Shown here piece by piece: positions 1-5,346 of a stretch of 5,446 bases of DNA. The position numbers and the translations under genes were made by a program. This DNA is from an uncultured Acidimicrobiaceae bacterium. GTDB lineage: Bacteria > Actinomycetota > Acidimicrobiia > Acidimicrobiales > UBA8592. Numbering within the stretch: position 1 is the first letter of the stretch; each line of letters begins with the position of its first letter. The notes beneath the pieces are model-generated. The model made no database searches and was not told the DNA's origin. It saw only the letters and a program-made list of their open reading frames with translations. Location: the NCBI GenBank assembly GCA_913031515.1, contig CAJWET010000113.1:1-5446 (forward strand), given 5' to 3'.

Positions 1-63
1 CTTGATTTTCTCGGCGTCCGTACGGTCCTTGTCCTTGGCCAGCTTCTGAGCCCGCCCCGCCCC
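1..63. other. GC-rich edge segment that does not continue Dxs
   Basis: The first 60 bases contain 38 G or C (63%), against 45-50% in sampled lines of the dxs body. In the dxs frame they encode a Lys/Asp/Ala-rich stretch (AQKLAKDKDRTDAEKIK) where Dxs proteins normally have the final strand and a Gly-x-Pro-x-x-Phe-type motif. The other two minus frames do not give that motif either. The reading frame stays open, so this could be the C-terminus of an unusual Dxs, but a junction to unrelated DNA near base 60-65 fits better. I infer an assembly chimera or a rearrangement point. Confidence 0.5.
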
Positions 64-1749
64 GTTGGAAAGCTTGCTTTGGATGGTAGCTCCTATACCT
101 CCTTCGACAATTCCATCCTCAACAGTTATGACAAGAGGGTGGCGGTGGGCGTCTTCCAGCATTTTCGTGTCTAATGGAGATACGCAACGGACATCCCAGA
201 TAGCGCACTGGATTCCGCTCCTTTCTAAGGCTTTAGCCGCATCATTTGCTGGTTCAAGCATTTTCCCTACAGCAAGAATGCAGGCATCTTTCCCTGCACG
301 AACTTTCCGTGCTTGCGTTCCTTTTCCTACCTCCGATTCGTGGACTATTGGAGCAGGTGTCCGAGGATAACGTATACATACAGGGCCTTCGGTGATGTCA
401 AGGGCATCGTGGAACATTTGCTGAAGTTCCTGATATGAGGATGGGGCAAAAACGGTCATTCCGGGGATTTTGGACATCAACATCATGTCAAGGAGTCCAT
501 GGTGAGAGGCTCCATCAGGGCCAGTTATTCCTGCTCGGTCGAGGCAGAAAATAACGGGTTGTTGGTGTAGTCCAACGTCAAAAGCAATTTGGTCAAATGC
601 CCGGTTGAGAAATGTAGCATAGATAGCTACAACTGGCCGTAGGCCAGACATAGCCATTCCGGCTGCAGCTGTTGTTGCATGCTGCTCAGCTATCCCAACA
701 TCGAAGAAACGCTCTGGGAAACGTTCTGAAAAGGGAAGAAGCCCAGTGCTGTCAGGCATAGCTGCGGTAATGGCGACAACTTCTTGGCGGCTTTCAGCCT
801 CTTTAATGAGAGCTTCAGTGAATGCAGCCGTGTAGCTCCCCGGTTTGGGGTTGCCAATATCATGTAGCCTTTTAATCGGATCGTTTTCTGCCGGTCCGTA
901 ACCATGACCTTTTTCTGTCAAAACATGGATAACGGTCGGTCCATCGAAGTCAGCAGCATTTCTGAATGCTCGTTCTAATTCTTCGATATTATGACCATCG
1001 AACGGACCGTTATAACGGAGTCCGAGATTCTCAAAGAATGAGGTTGGGTCCCATATCTCTCTGACTGCAGCCTTCGCAGCTTCGATTGCTTTCTCAACAG
1101 ATTCTCCGAAGGGAAGAATGTTTTTAACTTTTTTTTCAAGTTTTTCCTGTTGTTCGAGATATCGAGGGTTATTCCGCAGACGTTTGAGGCTATCGGATAG
1201 GCGAGAGATCGTGGGAGCGTAGGATCGTCCATTGTCGTTCAGGACAATGATTACATTACTCCCAGCATGGCCGAGGTTGTTGAGGCCCTCGAAAGACATC
1301 CCACCAGTCAACGCACCGTCGCCAACTACTGCTACGACTCTTCGGCTTTCGCCTATTTCACTTGATTGAGCTGCTGCTATTCCAAAGGCATAACTTAACG
1401 CTGTTGATGCATGGCTATTTTCTATCCAGTCATGTTCGGATTCTGAGCGGCTTGGATATCCAGATAGTCCACCTGGTTGCCGTAAAGAACTAAAGTCTTT
1501 TGTCCGTCCAGTGAGGATTTTGTGAACATACGACTGATGTCCTGTGTCCCAAAGCAAAATATCTCGTGGCGAGTCGAATGCTCTATGAAGGGCAATCGTT
1601 AATTCAACTACCCCAAGGTTCGACCCTAAATGACCTCCGTTTGCCTCAACAGTCTCGACAATGAATGATCGGATTTCTTGCGATAGTTCCCTCAACTCGG
1701 AAGATGAGAGTCTTCGAAGGTCTGCGGGGCACGTTATTTGTTCTAGCAT
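1..1749 (-). CDS. dxs: 1-deoxy-D-xylulose-5-phosphate synthase (Dxs), 3' end cut by the window edge
   Basis: This cytosolic thiamine-diphosphate (ThDP) enzyme condenses pyruvate with glyceraldehyde 3-phosphate to give 1-deoxy-D-xylulose 5-phosphate, the entry step of the MEP isoprenoid pathway and a precursor for thiamine and pyridoxal. The frame is open from the ATG at 1749 to base 1 (583 codons, no stop seen; the family is usually about 620-640 residues). Visible motifs are GGHLGSNLG (residues 38-46, with the substrate-binding His40), WDTGHQSYVHK (67-77), the ThDP motif GDGALTGG (143-150) closing at NDN (171-173), catalytic Glu355 in DVGIAEQHA (350-358), and DRAGITGPDGASHHG of the pyrimidine domain. 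The C-terminal transketolase domain is recognisable to about residue 562 (VEDGIVEGGIGATIQSKL); residues 563-583 do not look like Dxs. No strong Shine-Dalgarno precedes the ATG. It is last of the three minus-strand genes seen here, so it may be read from a promoter upstream of 3662. The assignment is very secure; only the C-terminus is doubtful. Confidence 0.96.
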   Translation of the reverse strand, partial: MLEQITCPADLRRLSSSELRELSQEIRSFIVETVEANGGHLGSNLGVVELTIALHRAFDSPRDILLWDTGHQSYVHKILTGRTKDFSSLRQPGGLSGYPSRSESEHDWIENSHASTALSYAFGIAAAQSSEIGESRRVVAVVGDGALTGGMSFEGLNNLGHAGSNVIIVLNDNGRSYAPTISRLSDSLKRLRNNPRYLEQQEKLEKKVKNILPFGESVEKAIEAAKAAVREIWDPTSFFENLGLRYNGPFDGHNIEELERAFRNAADFDGPTVIHVLTEKGHGYGPAENDPIKRLHDIGNPKPGSYTAAFTEALIKEAESRQEVVAITAAMPDSTGLLPFSERFPERFFDVGIAEQHATTAAAGMAMSGLRPVVAIYATFLNRAFDQIAFDVGLHQQPVIFCLDRAGITGPDGASHHGLLDMMLMSKIPGMTVFAPSSYQELQQMFHDALDITEGPVCIRYPRTPAPIVHESEVGKGTQARKVRAGKDACILAVGKMLEPANDAAKALERSGIQCAIWDVRCVSPLDTKMLEDAHRHPLVITVEDGIVEGGIGATIQSKLSNGAGRAQKLAKDKDRTDAEKIK

Positions 1750-1800
1750 GATGTTCTTGGTTTCGGTCTACGTTAGCAGTTGTTTATTCGTTTCCCATAG

Positions 1801-1822
1801 CAAAATCGATCTAGCGATTTTG
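1801..1822 (-). repeat. Perfect 8-bp inverted repeat over the PAP2 stop codon
   Basis: CAAAATCG (1801-1808) and CGATTTTG (1815-1822) are perfect reverse complements around a 6-base loop that contains the TAG stop of the PAP2 gene (1813-1811 on the minus strand). The minus-strand transcript would form an 8-bp stem with a 6-base loop just before the 61-base gap to dxs. No U-run follows it, so it is not a normal intrinsic terminator. It could be an mRNA-processing or stability element between the two cistrons, or chance. The rest of the gap (1750-1800) shows no clear promoter and no strong ribosome site. Confidence 0.45.
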
Positions 1823-2626
1823 TACTGGATTTCTCTCAGAAGCTTGAGAGTCAGCCCACTCATGCAATCGGGATCCAACCAAGTAACCGACCCAAATGAT
1901 CAGGCCACCTCCGACAGCATCAATCCAATAATGGTTGGCAGTAACAACTATCGCGAAAAGAGTGCAAGCGGGGTATAGCGATATAGCGGTTCGGGAAAGT
2001 TGATGTTGGACAAATGGCCGCAAAGCCAAGTAGCTCCAACAAGCCCAGGCGAAGTGGAGACTTGGCATAGCGGCGTATTGGTTGGAAAGGTTCTCCATCA
2101 TGCCAGAATCAAAACTCCATAACCCTCCGAGTTCAGCAACTGTGTCAACGAATGGGCTGTTTTCAAAGCACGCCCCGTATGTTCCACAATTCCCTAAGAG
2201 TCTTGGTGGCATTAGTGGATACGCGGCGAAACCTATTAAGGCGAGCCCTGTAGTTGTCAAGCCAATGGTTCTCCACCGTGGATATGCATTTGGTTGACGG
2301 AAGTACAGGTAAAGCAAAGCTCCTAAGGTGACAATGAAATGGAGAGTTCCATAAAAAATATTGCAAAAACGCATGAAGGGATCCCATCCTATAAACCACG
2401 ATTGGATATCCGCTTCTATATAGAGTCCGACGAAACGTTCGATGTCGATCATGTGTCCTGCATTTCGTAATGCAATGTCTGGACCGACAGTTGCTGATCC
2501 GAATTGGTTGCGGACCCAAGAGTAGACAGCGTAGAAAATGCCTATGATCAACAGCTCTCTGAACCAGTTCAATTTCGATTGCTGCTTTTTTACGATTGGT
2601 GATTGGTGGGTTCGCTGCTCTTGCAT
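1811..2626 (-). CDS. PAP2-superfamily membrane phosphatase, Aur1/inositolphosphotransferase-like
   Basis: This 271-residue polytopic membrane protein belongs to the PAP2 branch that includes Aur1-like phosphotransferases. These enzymes remove or transfer lipid-linked phosphate groups at the membrane. Three active-site blocks are visible: YPLMPPRLL (136-144), which stands in for the classical K-x6-RP motif; the MPSLH block (187-191, His191), which replaces PSGH; and TANHYWIDAVGG (229-240), giving His232-x3-Asp236, the nucleophile/relay pair. Hydrophobic segments lie near residues 25-38, 93-110, 120-138, 192-206, 213-230 and 238-252. The N-terminus is basic and has no cleavable signal. The ATG follows the UPF0104 stop by four bases and has no purine-rich ribosome site, so translation is probably coupled. 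The substrate cannot be read from sequence; polyprenyl-diphosphate, phosphatidic acid and inositol-phospholipid are all possible. The position between a flippase-like protein and dxs makes a lipid-carrier role attractive, but this is inference. Confidence 0.9.
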   Translation of the reverse strand: MQEQRTHQSPIVKKQQSKLNWFRELLIIGIFYAVYSWVRNQFGSATVGPDIALRNAGHMIDIERFVGLYIEADIQSWFIGWDPFMRFCNIFYGTLHFIVTLGALLYLYFRQPNAYPRWRTIGLTTTGLALIGFAAYPLMPPRLLGNCGTYGACFENSPFVDTVAELGGLWSFDSGMMENLSNQYAAMPSLHFAWACWSYLALRPFVQHQLSRTAISLYPACTLFAIVVTANHYWIDAVGGGLIIWVGYLVGSRLHEWADSQASERNPVQNR

Positions 2627-2630
2627 TTTG

Positions 2631-3662
2631 TTAGGGGGAGGGCGATTCAGTTCCGTTTACCTTTGTGCCTTTCGTGCCCCCAAAGATAAGCATGGGTAAA
2701 CCTATAAAGCTATTAACCAAAGTTAAGGCATAGAGGGCAAGTCCTAGCGCTAGCGCCTGCTCGTTAGAAACACCAATGCCGCTTAGGAAGACGACGAGCG
2801 TTCCCTCTCGCACACCTAGGCCGCCGATCCCTAATGGTAGGACTTGGATAATGAGGACGGCGGGGATAAACGCCATTAAAGCTGTCAATCCTACTTGGTC
2901 AATTCCAAGAGCTTCGACAGCACAACCCGCGGCGAGAAGAAGTGTGAATTGGTAGGCAAAGGCAGAAATTATGACTTCTTTCGCAGATCGCGGGTGCCCC
3001 TTTATACGGTCAATCCCTAAGTGTACCGCATTGGCAAATCTCAATAATCCTTCACGATTCTGAAGCCCCTTGCCTATCCGGTCATTTCCTAACAAAAGAA
3101 TCACGAGTATTAAACCGATCAGGGTCACCATCGCTACAACCAAAGGAACCTTTGTCGATGTACCCAAACCCGTAAGTCCCGGATTGATCGCAAAACCTAA
3201 AAAGGTTATAACCGGAAGTACAAGCCAGCCGCTTAGACGTTCGAAGACGACTGAGGTAAAGCTTATTGGGCCATCATCTGTGTCTCGTGTGAGCCTTCCT
3301 ATTCGTATTACGTCACCTCCGACCGTGGTGGGTAAAAAATTTGATACAAATTGACCAGCCATGTAGTGGCTGAAAAGCCTCCAGAGGGAATGGTTAACCC
3401 CAAGGGCCCGCAATACTCTTTGCCATCGGATTGCTCCGAGGACAAAACCGATGAGTGTGAAGATGAATGCTCCGATAGTCCAGAGGGCAGTTTGTTGGTT
3501 CCATTCTGGGATGAGTTCATCCCAGTCAATGCCACCCATGGATTTGAGGATCACTAGGAAAAGAGCAACGCTTAATCCAATGCGGAACGGGATCGTGACA
3601 GAGTTACGTTTCCACCATGGGACGGATTCTTTTTCCTGTGCTCTGGTATAGGTGTAATCCAT
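2631..3662 (-). CDS. UPF0104 / lysylphosphatidylglycerol-synthase transmembrane-region (flippase-like) family protein
   Basis: This 343-residue integral membrane protein matches the family shared by the membrane domain of MprF and stand-alone UPF0104/AglD-type proteins. In MprF that domain flips aminoacylated phosphatidylglycerol. The stand-alone members are mostly uncharacterised and have been linked to lipid or glycolipid transport and transfer. Family signatures are GQFVSNFLPTTVGGDVIRI (103-121), VVFERLSGW (138-146) and PLGIGGLGVREG (276-287). Hydrophobic spans lie near residues 26-42, 60-78, 146-162, 170-192, about 230-248, 258-278, 288-298 and 304-328. There is no soluble aminoacyl-transfer domain, so it is not a full MprF. 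It is the first long gene of the minus-strand unit and runs directly into the PAP2 gene. The ATG at 3662 has no good Shine-Dalgarno. A candidate short ORF with a strong one overlaps this start in another frame. The family call is secure; the substrate is unknown. Confidence 0.9.
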   Translation of the reverse strand: MDYTYTRAQEKESVPWWKRNSVTIPFRIGLSVALFLVILKSMGGIDWDELIPEWNQQTALWTIGAFIFTLIGFVLGAIRWQRVLRALGVNHSLWRLFSHYMAGQFVSNFLPTTVGGDVIRIGRLTRDTDDGPISFTSVVFERLSGWLVLPVITFLGFAINPGLTGLGTSTKVPLVVAMVTLIGLILVILLLGNDRIGKGLQNREGLLRFANAVHLGIDRIKGHPRSAKEVIISAFAYQFTLLLAAGCAVEALGIDQVGLTALMAFIPAVLIIQVLPLGIGGLGVREGTLVVFLSGIGVSNEQALALGLALYALTLVNSFIGLPMLIFGGTKGTKVNGTESPSP

Positions 3663-3747
3663 AGAGATCGCCCGCTAGGTAGGAATTAGTATAAGGGAAG
3701 TAATAACAAGCTTCTGTTAGGTTATATCCGTGTTCGAGAATAAACAT
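3604..3747 (-). CDS. Candidate 47-residue small protein or leader peptide, unknown function
   Basis: An ATG at 3747 opens a 47-codon frame that ends at TAA (3606-3604), overlapping the first 59 bases of the UPF0104 gene in a different frame. Its support is the ribosome site: TTAAGGAG ends nine bases before the ATG, the best Shine-Dalgarno in the window, while the UPF0104 start itself has none. The peptide begins MFILEHGYNLTEACYYFPY and is rich in Tyr, with a basic tail; it has no clear membrane helix or signal peptide and I recognise no family. It could be a translated leader that couples ribosomes to the UPF0104 start, a real small protein, or a chance frame. Against it: the second half shares bases with UPF0104 and so is not independently informative. 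Confidence 0.3.
   Translation of the reverse strand: MFILEHGYNLTEACYYFPYTNSYLAGDLYGLHLYQSTGKRIRPMVET
3688..3693 (-). promoter_or_regulatory. Possible -10 element for the UPF0104-PAP2-dxs unit
   Basis: The minus strand reads TATACT here, one base from the TATAAT consensus, 25 bases before the UPF0104 ATG. The hexamer 17 bases upstream (CAGAAG) is a poor -35. If used, the transcript would begin near base 3681 and would exclude the start of the small ORF at 3747. An alternative start of transcription further upstream would include it. Confidence 0.25.
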
Positions 3748-3756
3748 CGGATTTGG

Positions 3757-3762
3757 CTCCTT
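3757..3762 (-). promoter_or_regulatory. Strong Shine-Dalgarno AAGGAG before the 3747 ATG
   Basis: The minus strand reads AAGGAG at 3762-3757 (TTAAGGAG in context), nine bases from the ATG at 3747, which is near-ideal spacing. The adjoining bases also read TTGACT (3767-3762), resembling a -35 hexamer, but no good -10 follows at 16-18 bases. The ribosome-site reading is therefore the better of the two. Confidence 0.4.
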
Positions 3763-3801
3763 AAGTCAATGGATTACTTGATTTTTGAGGGAAAAGACTA
3801 C

Positions 3802-3827
3802 GAAAAGAAAGAAATCTAGAAGATTTC
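3802..3827 (-). terminator. Second candidate intrinsic terminator after the thioesterase gene
   Basis: GAAATCT (3811-3817) and AGATTTC (3821-3827) are perfect inverted repeats with a 3-base loop. On the minus strand the stem is followed at once by a pyrimidine run rich in T (TTTCTTTTC, 3810-3802), as in a rho-independent terminator for transcripts coming from the thioesterase gene. The stem is AT-rich, so it would be a weak terminator. It could also be a 17-bp operator-like dyad. Confidence 0.4.
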
Positions 3828-3837
3828 AGGTGTGAAT

Positions 3838-3870
3838 AAAAGTTCTAGGCAGTTTACTCTTTTGCTGCCT
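3838..3870 (-). terminator. First candidate intrinsic terminator after the thioesterase gene
   Basis: AGGCAG (3847-3852) pairs with CTGCCT (3865-3870) around a 12-base loop, beginning eight bases after the thioesterase stop codon. On the minus strand a short T-run (TTTTA) follows five bases beyond the stem. The stem is short, the loop long and the T-run displaced, so the call is tentative. Its location just past a stop codon, with another hairpin close behind, makes tandem weak terminators plausible. Confidence 0.4.
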
Positions 3871-3877
3871 GGTCCAG

Positions 3878-4255
3878 CTATTGAACCCTTTCTAAGAAGC
3901 GTTGCCGATGGACGATCACACGGGTGACTTGCCCCATAGCTATTTGTGATCGTTCATCATGGGCACTTACCTGAAAGGTGAGTCTTCGTCCGTCTATTCT
4001 GGTTAGAAGGGCGCTAACCCGAATCATGGCTCCTAATCCGGATGGATTAACGTGATCGATCCGGACCCGCATACCTACCGTCGTTTCCTGCTCGCCAATA
4101 TGCTCTTTGATTGCAGCCATTGTTGCTGCTTCGCACCAAGCGATCACCCGTGGGGTTGATAGGACGGGAACGTCGCCAGAGGTTAAAGCAATCGATAGAT
4201 CTTCTTCCTTAACACTGTGGTCGAAGGAAGCACTGAGTCCTTGTTCTAGAGCCAT
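3878..4255 (-). CDS. FlK-like hot-dog-fold acyl-CoA thioesterase
   Basis: This 125-residue soluble protein matches the fluoroacetyl-CoA-thioesterase-like (FlK) group of the hot-dog fold, which hydrolyses short acyl-CoA thioesters. The characteristic run STPRVIAWCEAATMAAI is present at 33-49. The catalytic residues of FlK (Thr42, Glu50, His76) correspond to Thr34, Glu42 and His68, with the same intervals of 8 and 26 residues. The block RIDHVNPSGLGAMIRV (65-80) followed by DGRRLTFQVSAHD (88-100) is the usual strand pattern. The length is normal for the family and appears complete. The ATG at 4255 is the only start codon I find in frame before an upstream stop. It has no good Shine-Dalgarno, and a TATGGT hexamer lies six bases before it, so a leaderless start is conceivable. 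The gene diverges from tldD across 89 bases and has two hairpins after its stop. Most genomic homologues are not known to act on fluoroacetyl-CoA, so the true substrate is open. Confidence 0.87.
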   Translation of the reverse strand: MALEQGLSASFDHSVKEEDLSIALTSGDVPVLSTPRVIAWCEAATMAAIKEHIGEQETTVGMRVRIDHVNPSGLGAMIRVSALLTRIDGRRLTFQVSAHDERSQIAMGQVTRVIVHRQRFLERVQ

Positions 4256-4344
4256 ACTAGTACCATACGCAAATGAGCGTCTCCATTGTCGGATAGGGCA
4301 AACCTACGAGAAAACGGTTACTATTCTAAGGCGACGAGGTAGAT
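4256..4344. promoter_or_regulatory. Divergent intergenic region between the thioesterase and tldD genes
   Basis: These 89 bases must carry the start signals of both genes unless one is read from within the other. On the minus strand TATGGT (4267-4262) sits six bases before the thioesterase ATG, with CCGACA-like bases roughly 19 upstream; this is a weak match. On the plus strand TACTATTCT (4319-4327) could supply a -10 for tldD, but no convincing -35 precedes it. The tldD ribosome site GAGGT lies at 4336-4340, four bases before the ATG. No clear operator palindrome is visible. Confidence 0.35.
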
Positions 4345-5346
4345 ATGCTTGAACAAGATTTGGTAGAAAGAGTTCTAAACGAAGCCCTGAAATCAGGTGG
4401 TGAGTTTGCTGAGGTCTTCGTCGAAGATAAAAGGTCCAGCTCAGCGTTATTCGATGATGCGAAAGTTGAAGAACTAACTTCTGGAAGAGATCGTGGAGCC
4501 GGTATACGGGTTGTCGTGGGAGAAACAACTGGCTTTGCTCACACTGCTGATCTGTCTGAACAAGGACTGATGGCTGCTGCTAGAGCTGCAGCATCAGCAA
4601 CAAGAACTTCTGGGGCAAGTTCCTATGCTCAGACGCTTCATCCAGTAGTTTCCCCGTCACCTAATAGAGTTGAAACTCTTCCGGAGCTGGTCGCAAAAGA
4701 AAGGAAAGTGAACCTTCTGATCCAAGCTGATGAAGTGGCACGAAGCCAAGGAGCTGCAATTACTCAGGTCTCAGCTCGTTACGGAGATGCTCGTCGCAAA
4801 ATACTCGTTGCAAATAGTGATGGAGTTTTTGCAAATGATGATCAAGTACGCACGCTTTTTTCAGTTTCTTGCGTCGCCACTGGAGATACTGGAATGCAAA
4901 CGGGACGAGAGTCGATTGGTAGGCCCATCGGGTTTGAGCTTTTCGATGATGTTGATGTGGGAGAACTTGCCGAGCGCGCCGCCCGGCGCGCACTGACAAA
5001 ACTTAACGCTCGGCCGGCGCCAAGTGGGACCATGCCTGTAGTAATAGGGTCTGGAGGTGGTGGAGTGTTATTCCATGAAGCTTGTGGTCATGGGCTTGAA
5101 GCAGACCTGGTGAACAAACAGGCATCTGTTTTCGCTGGGAAAGTCGGTGAGACCGTAGCTAGTGAACTGGTAACGCTAATCGATGATGGAACAATGTCCC
5201 ATGAATGGGGGGCATTCGCAATAGATGATGAAGGCCGGCCAGCGCAACGGAATGTTCTAATTGAAAATGGAGTGTTAGTTGACTACATGTGGGATGGTCT
5301 GCGTTCGCGCAGTGTTGTGGCGGAGCGCGAGATCATCGACCTCTAG
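4345..5346 (+). CDS. tldD: TldD metalloprotease, C-terminally truncated or interrupted
   Basis: TldD, with TldE/PmbA, forms a cytosolic zinc metalloprotease that degrades unfolded or modified peptides and matures some ribosomal peptides. The 333-residue frame starts at an ATG preceded by GAGGT. N-terminal family features are FAEVFVEDKRSSSALFDD (21-38) and GAGIRVVVGETTGFAHT (51-67). The C-terminal domain opens with PAPSGTMPVVIGSGGGGVLFHE, carrying HEACGH (244-249), the HExxxH zinc motif, then ASVFAGKVGETVASELVTLIDDGT, AIDDEGRPAQRNVLIENGVL and DYMWDGLRSR (about 313-322). Full-length TldD is about 460-480 residues. Immediately after DGLRSR the protein should reach the conserved TGNGRR segment and later the cysteine zinc ligand. 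Instead it reads SVVAEREIIDL and stops. None of the three plus frames restores TGNGRR, so this is not a simple frameshift. As written, the product lacks part of its zinc site and would probably be inactive. A chimeric contig end is the likeliest cause. No tldE is visible here. Confidence 0.88.
   Translation: MLEQDLVERVLNEALKSGGEFAEVFVEDKRSSSALFDDAKVEELTSGRDRGAGIRVVVGETTGFAHTADLSEQGLMAAARAAASATRTSGASSYAQTLHPVVSPSPNRVETLPELVAKERKVNLLIQADEVARSQGAAITQVSARYGDARRKILVANSDGVFANDDQVRTLFSVSCVATGDTGMQTGRESIGRPIGFELFDDVDVGELAERAARRALTKLNARPAPSGTMPVVIGSGGGGVLFHEACGHGLEADLVNKQASVFAGKVGETVASELVTLIDDGTMSHEWGAFAIDDEGRPAQRNVLIENGVLVDYMWDGLRSRSVVAEREIIDL
4974..4991. repeat. All-G/C 18-bp dyad inside tldD
   Basis: GCGCGCCG (4974-4981) and CGGCGCGC (4984-4991) are perfect reverse complements separated by two C bases. 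The whole 18 bases are G or C within a gene near 50% GC. It encodes the Ala/Arg-rich helix ERAARRAL, a segment that is also Ala-rich in other TldD proteins, so amino-acid composition explains most of it. No function is proposed. Confidence 0.5.

Noticed and set aside
65..370. Plus-strand frame of 101 codons
   Set aside because: It lies wholly inside dxs on the opposite strand, has no ribosome site and resembles no family; it is a shadow.
690..1232. Minus-strand frames within dxs, which might suggest that dxs is broken
   Set aside because: I read the dxs frame codon by codon from 1749 to 1 and found no stop or frameshift; the gene is simply open at the left edge.
1661..1978. Plus-strand frame of 105 codons spanning the dxs start, the gap and the PAP2 3' end
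   Set aside because: It is antisense to two well-supported genes for most of its length, has no ribosome site and its composition looks like a non-coding reading.
2163..2519. Minus-strand 118-codon frame inside the PAP2 gene
   Set aside because: It overlaps conserved PAP2 sequence in another frame and has no recognisable domain.
2745..2760. Palindromic CTAGCGCTAG-type repeat
   Set aside because: It encodes the Ala-Leu repeats ALALGLAL of a membrane helix; repeated codons explain it.
4107..4352. Plus-strand frame crossing the divergent region into tldD
   Set aside because: It is antisense to the conserved thioesterase and out of frame with tldD; no ribosome site.
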